A stretch of DNA of 64,000 bases, taken from NCBI GenBank assembly GCA_026826555.1, contig JAKSZT010054001.1:1800151-1864150 (forward strand), given 5' to 3'. A program made the position numbers and the translations under genes. The notes under the pieces were generated by a model. That model was not told the origin of the DNA. It saw nothing but the letters and a program-made list of their open reading frames with translations, and made no database searches. Origin of the DNA: Tolypeutes matacus (Eukaryota > Chordata > Mammalia > Cingulata > Chlamyphoridae). Below, piece after piece: positions 1-12,758 of the stretch. Numbering within the stretch: position 1 is the first letter of the stretch; every line of letters begins with the position of its first letter.

Positions 1-258
1 TCCCCCATCATAAGTTACACCAAAAAATTTCATAGGCACCAAAGATACAAATGCAATAAATGAAAACATACTAGGGCAAGAGATGGCTTACAAAGCATAG
101 CACTATGTATAAATAGAAATCACAAAATGTTGATTACACGAAAATGTCATTTCTATAAGTCCAAGAATAAACCATAAACAAAATTAACAAAAAAACTGAG
201 AATAATATGTTTGCAACACACGAGTTGAATGATTAATATCCTTAATATATACACGTGT
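1..258 (+). repeat. Decayed L1 ORF2 3' fragment
   Basis: The stretch, especially 190-258, reads like the C-terminal part of a mammalian L1 ORF2: an A-rich strand with a 'tttgcaacaca ... taatatccttaatatata' pattern typical of that region. It is cut by the window edge and carries no open frame. The assignment rests on pattern memory, and divergence is high, so the boundary at about 258 is approximate. Confidence 0.5.
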
Positions 259-2620
259 GTATTCATTTAAAAACCCTCAAAATATACATGGCAAACAAAC
301 AAGAAAACAAATTCTATAATTGTTAGGTTTGACAAAAGTGTTTCACAATATACATCCATTTGAAAATATTTTTCTGAATTATCTATCCACCTCCAACTCC
401 GTATTTTAGAATTTAAATCCCTCCCCAATTGTATCAACCAAAGGTTGAGTGCCTTTTCAAAGCACTGAACGGGAGGGGAAAAAAAGTTGTGGGAGTGGAT
501 TCCTAAAGCGTTCCAGAAAGTGAGAGTGCTGATTTTGCAGTATGAAAATACACCTGCAGGAACATGCCATGGAGAAGGATTTGCTTCACCTTGTAACACC
601 TCAGAAACCTCATTACTAAAAATGATACCACTCACATTCTTATAGAGCATATATTGTGAGGTCTTATGCAAAGTATATGGAATTACAGCCATCAAATTTG
701 AGAGCAATGCTTTATGTTGCTGCTGCAAAATTCAATAATGTCTGCTTAATTCCCTAGCCTGGCATGGCTTACGAAGCGTCATTTATTTAAGGATATCTAC
801 ATTTTCAAACACTGTTGGGTGAAAACCAGCCCCATCAATCACTGTGACAGTCAACATTCCTCTCGAGTTTATCTTCCTGTACATTTTGTGCCAGATTTAG
901 TTTGCAAACCTCCAAAAGGGAGAAACAGGAGTCTTGTTTAATCTTCACAAGTATAAAATGATGTTGTTAGACTACCATTTGCTACTTGAACTCTCATTCA
1001 TTAATGAAACGTTGGCTAAACAACATCCTATCCACCTTTTAACTGAAATACTCCCTTGTGTCTGTAGAACCCTTAATGAATGACCTGTTTAGAAACACGG
1101 GGCATATTTTATTCATATTATAATTTGTGTGAAATCTGCCACTGTAGAGAATCTTTTCTTAATGCATACAGGTTTGTTTATTTTAATTTCCATTAGTGTC
1201 TTGGAATACAAAAATGATGAATGATGATCCTGAAGCTACAGATTTTGCAAGTCATACATTTACAATGGATGTCCTTTGATTACCTCAAGTTCTTTTATCA
1301 GAAGCATGAACCACCACTACCCCGTGATATATGAAGATCGCCTCATTTCAGTTCACACCCTAGAACCTATTTCCAAGGTTACCACAAGTATGTAAAGGGA
1401 ATAACTGGAGTCACAAGCAGACCAAATGGCAAGGCAGAAACCAGTCAAAAAGCAAGAGGAAAGGTTGGCAGGACAGTGGACTCTGCAAAACTACACTTTC
1501 TCCCTTTCCTCTACATACCATGCATCTTATCCCAGTAGAAGGAAAGAGAATGAGAAAATGTGGTGACAGAAAGTTCTCCAGGAGAAGGGAGAGCAAGAGA
1601 GAAAGTTTTCATTCCTGTCCATGACACCAGGGATGACCATTTTAAGAAACCTGTTTTTCTGCAAAGGTATACTTTTTTAAATGTATGTTCCTAGGTTGAG
1701 GGAAGGACAAAAATCGAAGAAATATCCAATGTGCACAGCTCTCAGAGTCACTTGGGATAGTTCAGGCTGAAATGTGGATTTGAGTGTCTCAGGGCTTCTT
1801 GGCACCCAATTGCCTGATTCCCTGAATCCTGAGCAGCCAATATGGCTGCAGACTCCCTCCCATCTGTAGCCACCTGGGGCCTGGGATGAACATCATAAAT
1901 AGCAGGACTCTGAATATGGTAAACTGATGCATGACCAGCTCCAGTTTTGCTACCAGTGTCTTTGGCCTAGAATGTGGCCTGAGCTGCAGAGTTACTTCGG
2001 TGGAGACTTCTGACCCTTTGTGTAGTCCTGGGTCTTGGTCCTGTGCCCTGGACTCTTCAGTGATATCTATCTACCTTTATGCTCCTTGGCCTCCATCTTA
2101 GTTTGGATTCCTTTAGAAGGAGACCCAGAGCCAAAGTTTTGGGGGCAAGAAGCAAGAGAAGGAAGGCAATAAGTGGTGTATGGACTGAGCAGGTTACTGC
2201 TGAGGGCAACTGGGCTCAATCCTGCTGGGGATTTCTTGGAAACTCTGTGGAATATGCCCCAGAACTGTACCAACTGAGGGGCAATTCACCTGAGGTAGTC
2301 ATTCTCCACCTCCCAAAAGTCATTATTTATAGGCTACTTTGGGGAACATTAATTCCTCAGCACTTCTTATACACAGGCCTAGGGGCCTTCCACAGTTTCA
2401 GAAGAGCTCTCGTACACAGAGATGCAGATGCCACCAGGTAAAAATCTGCTGGAGTGCACTGAAATGTCGGGATATTGATGGCACCTATCACAGCCTCTTT
2501 ATGTAATAATTCAACAAGCCTTTATCCAGTATCTATTATGTGTCAGACACTTTGCAAAGAACTGAGAATTTAAAATCAAATATGGCATGGCCCATTTCCT
2601 CAAGAAGTTTATAGTCTACT
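259..2620. other. No gene seen; unassigned DNA
   Basis: Open frames here (for example 267-728 on the minus strand and 2079-2441 on the plus strand) show no recognisable domain, no splice context and no homology I can name. A motif resembling a MIR/L2-type tail (tattatgtgtcagacac) lies near 2535. I see no other structure. Confidence 0.5.
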
Positions 2621-2624
2621 AGAC

Positions 2625-2809
2625 CAGTGGTTCGCAAAGTGTAGTCCCCAAACCAGCACCCCAGCACCATCGGCCTCATGTGGGAACTTGCTAGAATAGA
2701 AAATTCTAAGACCTTCTGAATTGAAAACTCTGAGGATGGCATCCAGAAATCTGTGTTTTAAGAGGCCTTCTAGGTAGTTATGATCCATGTTAAAGTTTGA
2801 AAACCACTC
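2625..2809 (+). mobile_element. MER5-like hAT DNA transposon remnant
   Basis: A roughly 185-bp non-autonomous DNA transposon. It begins cagtggttcgcaaa and ends with the inverted counterpart tttgaaaaccactc, the terminal inverted repeats of the MER5A/MER5B (hAT-Charlie) group. It has no coding capacity. An 8-bp target duplication is expected for hAT elements, but none is clear here. Confidence 0.7.
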
Positions 2810-2814
2810 TACCA

Positions 2815-3770
2815 GGAAAACTGGCCAATAAATCACTAAGTCTAGCACAATATACTTTCCTGAGACACTGGCAATACTGAAGAGTATTTTCTGATTAGAA
2901 TGAGAGTTTAGGGAAAGATTGTAGGATGGGGGATGTTTCACCTAAGTTCTGGGGGGATGAGTAAATAAGAGATGGCTAAATAAAAAAATGTGGGGGAGAG
3001 GTTTGGGTGTTGGGTGGGGGCTTTCCGGAAATCAGCCTTCTGGAATTCTGGCACTCATATCTCCCTGGATATGGAACATTGTTTTCCTCTTCTCCTCAAC
3101 CACCTTATGTGAACTTGCTCTCCCTGTTCTGAGTCATCAGGCCTACCTTGCCTACATGAAATCCTAGTATTGGCTCCTCAGCGACTTCTCCTTCTACCAC
3201 TAAAGTGTCTGTGTAACATGAGCTAAATTATGTGGACAGCCACTGTGACATTTCTAAGGCTGCCCATGAAAAAGACCATGACCATTCATAATCTCTCTCC
3301 TGCCACTTTTCCACCTTCATTGCCTGGCATCCTCCTAAGTACCCTGCCCTGCACAAAATGATTTTTTAAGTTCCCCCAAGTGCCATGCTCTTAACAACAT
3401 TCATGCATCTGACATGCTGTTGCCTTAGATTAGACTGTCCACCTTCACCAGTAATCTGATGGCTGAACTCATAACCATTTTTCCCACCTCAACTCAACCA
3501 TAGCTTCCTCTCTAAGGCCTTCCCTTAACCTTGCCAGGTAGGTATCTGAGCCACTGAATAAAATATGCAGGAAAGTTGAGTATGTCCATAAATCTAATAA
3601 TGGCCATTGAACAGGTAAAGTTATTAAAAATTTGTTATTACATTTGTAGTACCTAACAAATTTTGCAAATCCCTGTTATAGCAATTAGCCCAAACTGTTG
3701 GTTCAGATGTCCATCATGTTCTTTTCATTATTAAATCCTCAGTTCTTTGTGGTGGTACCCTGTGGGTCCT
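2815..3770. other. No gene seen; unassigned DNA
   Basis: AT-moderate sequence without recognisable repeats, RNA genes or exons. There is a short G-rich run near 2990-3025. Nothing else can be supported. Confidence 0.45.
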
Positions 3771-3774
3771 TAAT

Positions 3775-3860
3775 AACAAACCAGTGTTTATTGACACTTC
3801 TAATATGCCAGGCCTTGTTTTAGGTACTTTGTCAGGCGTTTTAGAAAATTCCTAATGAAT
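3775..3860 (-). repeat. MIR fragment (weak)
   Basis: The pattern 'tttattgacacttctaatatgccaggcc' followed by a run toward 'aaaattcctaatgaatt' resembles the 3' end of a MIR SINE read on the minus strand. It is divergent and short. The call is tentative. Confidence 0.4.
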
Positions 3861-4534
3861 TAGGTTTGGTGTTTAATCCTAGGATTACCCCACTGCCCTT
3901 ACCTCCAGTTGGGCTTGGTGCTTTAGAAGACTTAGCTCTGGCCCTCCTCCTGCTAGGTGAGACATATATGGAGTCAAGAAGACGTGCCTATCTAGAGTCC
4001 ATGTCCACCCACAAAACCATACTCTGGATTCCAGGGTCTCCAGAATTCCCTGCCCAAATGCCTCTGAAACTACTTCCAGACCTACCCATGCAGCTTCCAC
4101 TGTTTTTTTTTTCTCCCTTCCAAGGGTCTAAGGCATGGCCTAGGACTGCCCATTGCTGGGGGATGTGGGTATAGCTAGGATGTGTGGGCTAGGATGTCCA
4201 TGCATGGTCTGTGAGGCCCTTGCACTATTTCCAGCTGGGCATGGAAATAGAAGTGGGGTGGTCCAAGACCTGAGGGCCAGTCCTCCGCTGCCAACACATC
4301 CCTGTATGGAATACCAAGGAACCTGAGAATTCTAAATTTCATCCTGGGTTTTTAGCTTTTTGAAGGTATATTTGCAAAGGTAGATGGACAGGACACAGTT
4401 TATTCAACAACCTGTTAGAGTAACTTATACTTTTGAAATATTTGGACAGGGAATACAGGGCTCTGTGTATACTCAGCCCTGGAACCTACAAATGTTAGGG
4501 GTGGGCCTATTTGCCCTCCCAAGAAAAGAACAAA

Positions 4535-4680
4535 AAATAGATATTATTATCACCACCTCTATTTTATGTCTGAGTAAACTAAGGCAAAAAGAGGTAAAGT
4601 TCTTGTCCTCACAGCTGAGACATAGCAGAGCTGCAATTCAAACAGGGCCATATGACTCCATATACTATACTCTCAGGTGA
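4535..4680 (-). repeat. MIR SINE fragment
   Basis: Reads in the order attattatcaccacct, ctgagtaaactaaggca, gaggtaaagttcttgtc, cacagctgagacatagcagagctg. This matches the antisense MIR core (fraction-of-day motif 'gaggaaactgaggc', then 'cacacagctagtaagtggcagagc'). It is an ancient tRNA-derived SINE, non-coding. Confidence 0.6.
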
Positions 4681-4689
4681 TTAAACCCA

Positions 4690-7600
4690 AAGCAGGTGAC
4701 TGAACCACTGGTGGCTGTTTACCAGTTAGGAAAGAGCCCAATGTCAAGATCACCAAAATCAAAGCCCACAGGGATCAGGGACTTTCAAAGTACTGAGTTA
4801 ACACTATGAAAATTATATTTAAGGCAAGAAGTAGAAATGCAATAAGAGACATAAAGGCCTAGAACAAAGTGGAATAATAGGTGAAAACACTTTCTTTTCC
4901 TGAGAAACCTTCTACTTTGAAATACAATTAAAAATATAAAAATGAAAGAAGAGCTGTTTTTCTCCTGAATCTTTCTGGGCTCCCCCACCCCCAACCTGGC
5001 TGTCTCCATATTTCTGAATCTACCAAGCAACATAATTCACTGTGTAAACTAAATCATTAGGGTTGCCAGGTGTTCAATTTTGAACCAGACAGTTTGGTAT
5101 TTGAGCTTTCTGCTGGGGAAACAAATAGACAAAATACCAGTGATTTTTAATTAAGTTTTGTTATTTTCATGTAAAGATGATCTTGTAGGAGAACATTCTC
5201 ACTGGCTCTACAGGCTGCACTTTGCTCTAACCCGCCTTCCACTTAGTCATTGGCCTCTCTCCAGGCCAAGATGTGCCCAAACCAAGTCCTATCACAAGGT
5301 GATGAGCTTGGCTCTGAACTCTCATTGCATTTTCTACTTATTGGCCAGGCCTCATTCAACTCTGCTAGATGATTTTCTTTTATTGATACCTCTAAAACCC
5401 CTGCAGCAATTGGCAGAGTTCTCCATATATACTTAAAAATAATAATAATAAAATAAATACATAAATAAATACTCTGAAGGACATTTGAATGGAGGCAAAA
5501 ATGAGCCATTGACTAAGGGACACATAAGAATTGCCCATAAGCTTTATCATGGTCATTGAATAGGTGAAGGCATTAAAAAGTTATTACATCATTTAGAAAA
5601 TTCTGTTTGAATCCTAATTAAGTCTGGTTCCAGTAACACAATGCAAATGTCAAGATTTTAAATCCGTGTAGGAATCTACAATTAGAGAATAGCTGTAAGT
5701 CTTTACATTTTGAGAATATGGTATATGCACTATACATGAAATTTCTAAACTGGTGGAAAGCAAAAGGATTTGGATGGACATTAGTAAGAAAAGACTTTTG
5801 TCTCTTTAAATAACTTTGCTTAATCTTAAACAATAGGAAATGAGTTTATTTACTGCTGCATATCCAAGGACTTTTATTATGCTAATGTACATTTAGAGGT
5901 AACAGGCAAAGGAAGCTTTTGCTTTCAGATCACCAATAACTGGCCCCACTTGGAACACAGTTTGGGAAATACTTAGCTTACCCCCATGAAACTTTGGAGT
6001 TCCATATCCTTTGTCAACTAGGAGACAATTTTAAATTTTACCTGTGTCCTGTGATCCTGGAAAACAGTAAAAGATAAGAAATTCCCTCCACCTTTTGTAT
6101 TCTGGAAAATGCTTACTACAATGAACCACTTTTCCTTATACGATTTACATAAAACTCATGGATGCCCTCCTTGTTTATCTATGACAAAGTCCAAGGTCGG
6201 ACCCAGACCTTCTACATTTCCATGATCAGCTTCATAAATGATTAGCTGAACTGCTTGATCCATTGGTCAATCTGATCAAAATGTTTGATAACCAAAGTTG
6301 GTTAAACCTCTTTCTTCCTCCCAACCCCTCAACTCTAAAGGTACCACCTAGAAAATAGGCTTCTTCCGCGTAAAATATTCTCAGATCTACTATCTGATCA
6401 TACCAACCTTTGTTCCCACTTTCCTACACCAGGTTCCCTCATCTCTATAAAAGAAAAACCTTTTTTGCCCAACTCTTGAAATGCTTGTGGACCTTATGGT
6501 CAGAACTCCTCCCTATTGCAGTAGTCCCCTCCCTCTACTGCATTAGCCTCTTTCTCCCTTTGCAATAATCCTTTTGACTAAAATCTCTCCTTATTAAAGT
6601 CCATATTTGTTTTTGATAAGGCATAGGTAATAATATTTAAATCCCATCATGTTTAATCCCTCCTCAGCTCTTGTGAGACTTTATTCCTTAATTCACAATG
6701 GTAGAGGAACATACAAACAGAACCGTGCAAATCTATTGCAATAGATGGTTATACCACAGAATTGTTTTTTGAACAGTCTCTCTAAAATAAAATTCCATAA
6801 AATAAGCCCTGTCCAACTTTAATGATACAAGATAATAGTCTACCATTAATAAAAACATCAAAAAGTATTATTGGGAACAATGCAAAGAAAGCTGGAAGTG
6901 GAACTTTTCTGTCATTAGATCCTAAAAGTGTGAGACTATTCAATGTACAGTTGTCTACATTAGTGGGAACCCTGCAATTATAGGTTGATTAGCTAAAATA
7001 TTTGTCATGTTTGTGTACAACAGAAATAAAACCAATGTTATATACAGCAACACATATTTAATAATGGCCTCATAATTGCTAATTCCATCCATACTCAAGA
7101 TAATTCTTTAGCGATAAAGTAGACATCACAAAAAGATAATAAGAATAATTCAGTGTAGATTACACAATAGTTTTTCATGATTAACTTTGCTTGGTTTCAT
7201 GCAGATTTATAGGCTGTTACATTTTTATGCAAATTATCAAAATGGGTTTATACAGTGTTGTGGTTTGTCCCTTTAAGGAAGAATTCTCTTAAAATGCATG
7301 CCTCTTACATCTTAATAGTTCTCTTTGGGGCTTATCATTTGTTATCTGTAGCAACCTGAGCGCCTAAGGAATATTAAATTTTATAACTAGCTAGAAGACT
7401 AGCAGGAGTCTAGTCCTGAAATATAGACACACAATTATCTTTACCACCATTAACTTTACAGATGCTATAGTCTCATCTTTGTAGGACAACTCATAGTCTA
7501 GTATATCGTCAATTTTTCATAGCATTGAAAGGGAAGAGAAAGATTAATTGACTATCACCATTCATATTCAGAACAGCACAGCATGATAGGAATGGCATAA

Positions 7601-7975
7601 CAGAAATTAGGAAATAAAACTTCTTGAGTATACTATGGAGACTGAACAACTCAGACGATTTTAGTCATGCAGTGAATTGGGGTGGTGTTTAGGTCTAATG
7701 GAACTAAGCCAGATACTGCAGTTCACCAACATGAAACATCAACTTTGAAGCCAAAGAAAAACTCTTCATTTGACAAATACTTGATTGCTTACTCCACCAG
7801 CAATTGTTCTAGGTAGTAGATACAATGGGGTACAGAACATTTACATGATCTCTCTCCATATGCATCAATTCAACAAATATTTATTGACTCCCTATTAAGT
7901 TAGGAATTGTTCTAAATGGTGGGTGGGCAGTGAGGAAAAACAGATGTGTTTGTTTTTGTTTTCTTTCACCTAGGT
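4690..7975. other. No gene seen; possible old LTR at 6080-6645
   Basis: No exon or RNA gene is recognisable. A TAAT-type short array lies at about 5438-5472. The part at about 6430-6600 has a TATA-like 'ctataaaag', a pyrimidine-rich block and 'attaaagtcc', the layout of an LTR U3-R end, so 6080-6645 may be an eroded LTR. I could not find matching ends or a TSD. The rest is AT-rich and unassigned. Confidence 0.4.
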
Positions 7976-7979
7976 CCTT

Positions 7980-8400
7980 ATTATGGATTTAACTATGTTC
8001 CCCCAAAAGATATATTGATATTCTGATACCCAGTACCTCAGAATGCAACATTATCTGGAAATAGGGTCATTGCAGATAGAATTAGGGAAGTTAAAATGCA
8101 TTACACTGGAGTAGGATGGACCCTAAATCCAATATGACTGGCACCCTCACATTAGAAGAGGAAATTTGGATACAGACAGAGAAAAGACAGCCATGTGAAG
8201 AGGAAGAGAATGACTATGTCACAAGCCATAGGATGACAAGGATTGCTACCAAGCCACCACCAGAACCCTACAGATTTCAGAGGAAGCCTGACCTTGCTGA
8301 CATCTTGATTTCAGACTTCTAATCTCCAGAAATATGAGACAATAAATTCCTTTTGTTTTAGGCAACCCAGTTTATGTTATGGTTGGCCTAGCAAACTCAG
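7980..8400 (+). mobile_element. MLT1-like (MaLR) solo LTR
   Basis: Contains the ordered signature of MLT1-type LTRs: 'atgttcccccaaaagatat' near the start, 'ttatctggaaatagggtcattgcagat', a central purine-rich part, 'cttgctgacatcttgatttcagacttct', then 'agaaatatgagacaataaattcc' with the polyadenylation signal near 8342. The 68-codon open frame inside it (8116-8322) is a by-product and not a gene. No internal MaLR sequence follows, so this is a solo LTR. The ends are approximate. Confidence 0.7.
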
Positions 8401-8404
8401 TGCT

Positions 8405-9225
8405 TATTGTCTAATGGAGACATCAGGTGGGAAATGTGAAAAACTCAATAAACCTATAAATGTGTCCAGTCTGCTGACAGACCAGTGACATGTCCAGAGG
8501 CAGTAGAGCCTAGCAGCCAGGAGTGTCTAGAAAAATCCACTATACAGGCCCATTTGGTTTGAGAGAGAAAGTAGTGATATAATGATGTTTTATTCTTTGA
8601 ATTCAGCTGGATTACAATTCTAAGCATGTCTTACAGTTAGATTGGGATAGTGTAACTGAGTTCTAGATTAAGGAATGTAGACGGAAGTGATGTACCACTT
8701 CAAGGTCTGACCTCTAAAATCTTCCTCAAAAATCCTCTACTCAGTTTCAACTTCTCTCTCCACATGGTTGAAAGTAAAATATTCCAAGATGGTGGAGCTA
8801 CATGATGGATGGATTCTGGATCTCTGAGTTAATCCTGGGAGGAGAGCTGACCCAGGAGAGTCTCCCAAACCACACAGAGCTTTGGAAGTGAGCAAGAAAT
8901 CAACTTTTTATTTTACAAAGCCCTTGAGATTTTTGAACTGAAGTCTCCATATATTTGCACAAATTTTTGTTTGTTCTCAGCTCTCTGCTTTACAAGTTTG
9001 TCAGTAGTGATATAGTTGGAAAGGGCTTGGAGTCAGACAAACCTGCCACATAGCAGCTTTCGGACTATGGAAAATTGCTTATCCTGTGTGTTTCAAGGTG
9101 TTTTTGTTTCTTTTTCAATCTGTACAAAGGATTGTTTCTATGACTAAATGATATAAGGTTCTTACTGCACAATGTAGAAGCTCATAATTTTGTGTAGTTG
9201 TAATACCTTAGGTCCTAGTAGGAAT
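8405..9225. other. No gene seen; possible old MLT1-type LTR at 8740-8935
   Basis: At 8865-8930 'cacagagctttggaagtgagcaagaaat' followed by 'tttacaaagcccttgagattttt' resembles the 3' end of an eroded MLT1 LTR. The remainder holds nothing I can assign. Confidence 0.35.
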
Positions 9226-9227
9226 TA

Positions 9228-9380
9228 AGTTTCCTTCCTTCCTTCCTCTCCTTCTTCTCCTTCCTCTCTTCCTCTCTTTCCTCTCCTCCCTCCCATCTCT
9301 CCCTCTCCTTCCATCCATCCATCCATGAGAAGCATGTGTGTTTGTGTATGTATGTGTGTACATGTGTGTGTGTGTTTGTA
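9228..9380. repeat. Simple-repeat block: (TTCC)n/pyrimidine, (CCAT)n, (GT)n
   Basis: About 85 bp of almost pure pyrimidine on the plus strand (ttccttccttcc... to ctctccctctcc), then ccatccatccatccat, then a tgtgtgtttgtgtatgtatgtgtg tract. It is low complexity and probably polymorphic in length. The polypurine/polypyrimidine part could form triplex DNA, but no function can be claimed. Confidence 0.9.
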
Positions 9381-9384
9381 CCAG

Positions 9385-11035
9385 TTCAGAGGCAGGAAGA
9401 AAAGAAAAAATGCATTGATAGTTCCATTGTGCCTCCTGCCTTGAAGAACAAACCCACCAAGGTATGGCTTGTGGCAGCTAAAACAACCAAAGGAAAAGAA
9501 GCAGTTTGAAGCCAGGATACATGCATTAAAAAGAAAGGACTCTGAAAGATAATCTGGGACTGAGAAATGATACTACTCAACCCGACCACCCTCTTTTCCT
9601 TCTATTCACTTCTTAATGGATAGGATTCATTAAGGGATTAATTCCTTTAATCCCTTCCACAGTCACCATACCAAGACTAAGACATAGCAACTAGCCTCAA
9701 GAAAAAGAGACCTAAAGAAGGGAGCCCAGAAAATGGCTATTCCATAAACATTTATTTGTAAATAAAGTGCTTCCTCATTCTGACAACAGTTAGCATGTAC
9801 TAACAGGCCAATAACAAATTCTAATTTTCAGAACTCTTAATAATCTAACACGGATTTTATTATTTCATCATTTTTTTCATGATTGCCATAATACTTTATA
9901 TATTCTCAGTATTCAATGTAAGGAGATTTTCATTAAAGACTCAGGAAGTGAATTAACCATGTTCTCCAGGAACAAGAGTCTGTAACCTTTAATTCCTATA
10001 GATATAAAGAAAACACTTCATCTCTGAGGTGATTCCAGAAAGATCCTTAATTTGGATGGAGCACAGAATTCAAAGTACTTAGAGTGGTAAAATGGAAAGT
10101 CAGAGTCAGGGTTTGTTTCTGACAAATAGAATGTGATTCCAAGGAGCTTCTATTTCCCAAAACTTGTGCTTGGAGCCTTTTGTCCCTGGTTTACAATCTA
10201 GGCTCCCATTGACCCAGAAGTAGACCTAATTCAAGTACACCCAAGAGAAGAGCTACATCCCCAAAGAGGCATCTTGCTGCTAATACACATTTTCTCATAA
10301 GCATTTTATTTTATTTTCCACCATACTTCTAACAGGAAGTTTATCATTAGAACAGAACCAGTTTAATGAGGGGCTGACCTGGCTCATGAAAGTCAGTTCC
10401 TGGATTTTTATTTTAAAAACTTGATGATACCCAGAATTCAACTCAAATCCCCTTTGGCAATCTTAACCCAATATATTGAGGATGAAATTTTTATCATTGA
10501 ATATGGTGAATTTCACTATTAGAGTTTGGGGGAAATGAACTGACAAGGAAATCACATTTTTCATTCATTTAATTGTGGGGAAATTGTCCTATGTATGCAC
10601 CACCAAACTGAAAATTAGAAAATAGAAATAGAGAAAGACAATTAAGTTTTACATTTTGGGGATGTCCCAAATTCTTAGTGGGGTTTTATGCATTAATGAC
10701 TTCAGAAGTATAAAAGGTATAGAAAAGACATAGAAATATAGTATAAAAATAGCATTTTAAAGTTCAATTAGATAAATTTCTTTTAAATTTATATGTTTTT
10801 TTTGCATTTTGAATAATGTATTCATAATTTACATTTTTAAACAAAAACTGATTTTATTACTTCTTTCAGCAAGAGAAAGAGCACCATGGAATCTTGAGGT
10901 ATTTCTGCAAGAGAGTAATAGAAGGGCTTTACTATCAAACTTGTACTTGTATTAGTTGATTTGGGGGTGGGTTAAAGGAAGTGTGTGTTTGCTCAGTATT
11001 GTGTGCTGTCAGAAAGTAGGAATGATTCTATGATT
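9385..11035. other. No gene seen; unassigned DNA
   Basis: AT-rich sequence with short open frames lacking any recognisable domain. I see no repeat with clear ends. Confidence 0.45.
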
Positions 11036-11039
11036 GGTG

Positions 11040-11475
11040 AATTAGTCAGGGTTGTACAGAGAAACAGAATTTAAATATGATGAGATTTATTACAGGAAAT
11101 GGCTCATATGGCCACGGAGATTGGCAAGTCAAAATTCCAAAGGGCAGGCTGCAAGTTGTGAACTCCAATGAATGTCTTGATGAATTCCCAAAGAGAAGCT
11201 AGCTGGCTGGCTGAAGCAAAGAAAGAAATTCTTTCTGACTTCCGAAATCATCAGTTCTCCCTTTAAGGCCTTCAACTGATGGATGAGACTTCTCTCATTG
11301 CTGAAAGCCATCTCCTTTGTTGACTGTTGATGTAATGTCATAGCTACAATCAACTGACCTATGATTTAAATCCATGAAGTCCTCACAATAACAATCAGGC
11401 CAGTGCTTGTTTGACCAAACAACGGAACAACAAAACCTAGCCAGTTTACACATGAAATGAATCATTACAATTGAT
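11040..11475 (+). repeat. Mammalian LTR-like interspersed repeat, copy A
   Basis: Begins 'ttagtcagggttgtacagagaaacag' and runs through 'tttattacaggaaatggctcatatggc', 'ggcaagtcaaaattcc', 'aaggccttcaactgatggatgag' and 'gtttgaccaaacaac' to 'cacatgaaatgaatcattaca'. I recognise this order of blocks from a widespread old mammalian LTR-type repeat but cannot name the subfamily securely. A second, more decayed copy lies at 13509-13890, so the BCCIP retrocopy sits between two relatives. Confidence 0.6.
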
Positions 11476-12758
11476 AGCTTAATAAAAATGAAAAACCAGG
11501 TGCACAGCTTAAAGTTCTGTCCACTGGAAAGAGTTATTAGTGCCTTTAAATTGAATAAGGTTTGAGAACCAATTCCAGAACTTCCAGAAACGATTCAGAA
11601 AACACATCCTTAAGATTCTATTACTCTAGATGACGTCCAGGGCCAAGAGGCGTATGGTGGGGAATGAGGACCCGCGGCCACCAGGCACCCCGGCCCAAAG
11701 CAATGAGGAAGAAGAGAAAGAGGAAGTTGAGGATGAGGACGAAAACGATAAAGTCAGTGATGAAGAAGATGATGAAGATGACGAGGTTGTTGATGAGTAA
11801 GTGAATATTGAATTTGATGCTTACTCCATCTCAGATAATGATTATGATGGAATTAAGAAATCACTGCACCAACTCTTCTAAAGGCTCCTGGGACTACTAC
11901 AGAACTAACAAATCTCTTAGTAAAACAGAACAACATTGAGAGAATGATTACGCAGACAGATGTTTCAGAAGACAGTGATGACAATGTGGCTGTTGATGAA
12001 GATGAGATTTTTGGTTTCATAAGTCTTTTAAATTTAACTGAACAAAAGAGTGCCCAGTGTGCTGAAGAAATTAAAGAGTTGATTCTAAATTTCTGTGAAA
12101 AGAGCATGGTTGAATAGCTGGACAAGCTTTTAAATGATACCACCACCAAGCCTGTGGGCTTACTGCTAAGTGAAAGATTCATTAATATCCCTCCATGGAC
12201 TGCCCTGCACATGCACCAGCAACTTCAGAAAGAACTGGCAGAGGCACACAAAACGAATAAGCCATGTGCAAAGTGCTGCTTCTATTTTGTGATTAGTAAG
12301 ACATTTGCAGAAGGAGGAAAAAAACAACTCCAAAAAGAAAGGGAGTAACCAAAAGAAAGATGAACTAATGTTTGCAAGTGCAAAGGAAGCATTCTTCTAT
12401 GAGAAGGTAATCTTGAAGCTCCACTACTCAGTGCAGAAGGAGAGTGACAAGTGCCTGGGAGGCAGGTGGGCTTTGGATGATGTTCCCATGACGGCCTTGT
12501 GAACTGTGATGGTGATTCCAGCCAACAAGGTGAATGAAATCACGGACAAACTCAAAGACCATCTAACTCTCTAACCCAATCCCCAGGGAAATTACCAGAA
12601 AATGCAGTGGAGATTTACCAAAAAACTCATGACTTCATTCAGATTAAGGTCCTCTACAAAATGTAGGGTTCTGTCATCCATGAGACATTTATAAAATATC
12701 TTTTTTTTTTCCATTTTGGTCAAATTAATTATGTATATAGTTGATTAAAAACTTTTCC

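Noticed and set aside
9228..9380. Pyrimidine tract as a promoter or H-DNA regulatory element
   Set aside because: It is simple sequence with no neighbouring gene, so no regulatory claim is supported.
11853..12212. 119-codon minus-strand frame over the BCCIP copy
   Set aside because: It is a shadow of the BCCIP sequence on the other strand, with no domain of its own.
11629..12700. Possible functional BCCIP gene
   Set aside because: There are no introns, several stops and frameshifts occur, and an exact 18-bp TSD marks a processed copy.
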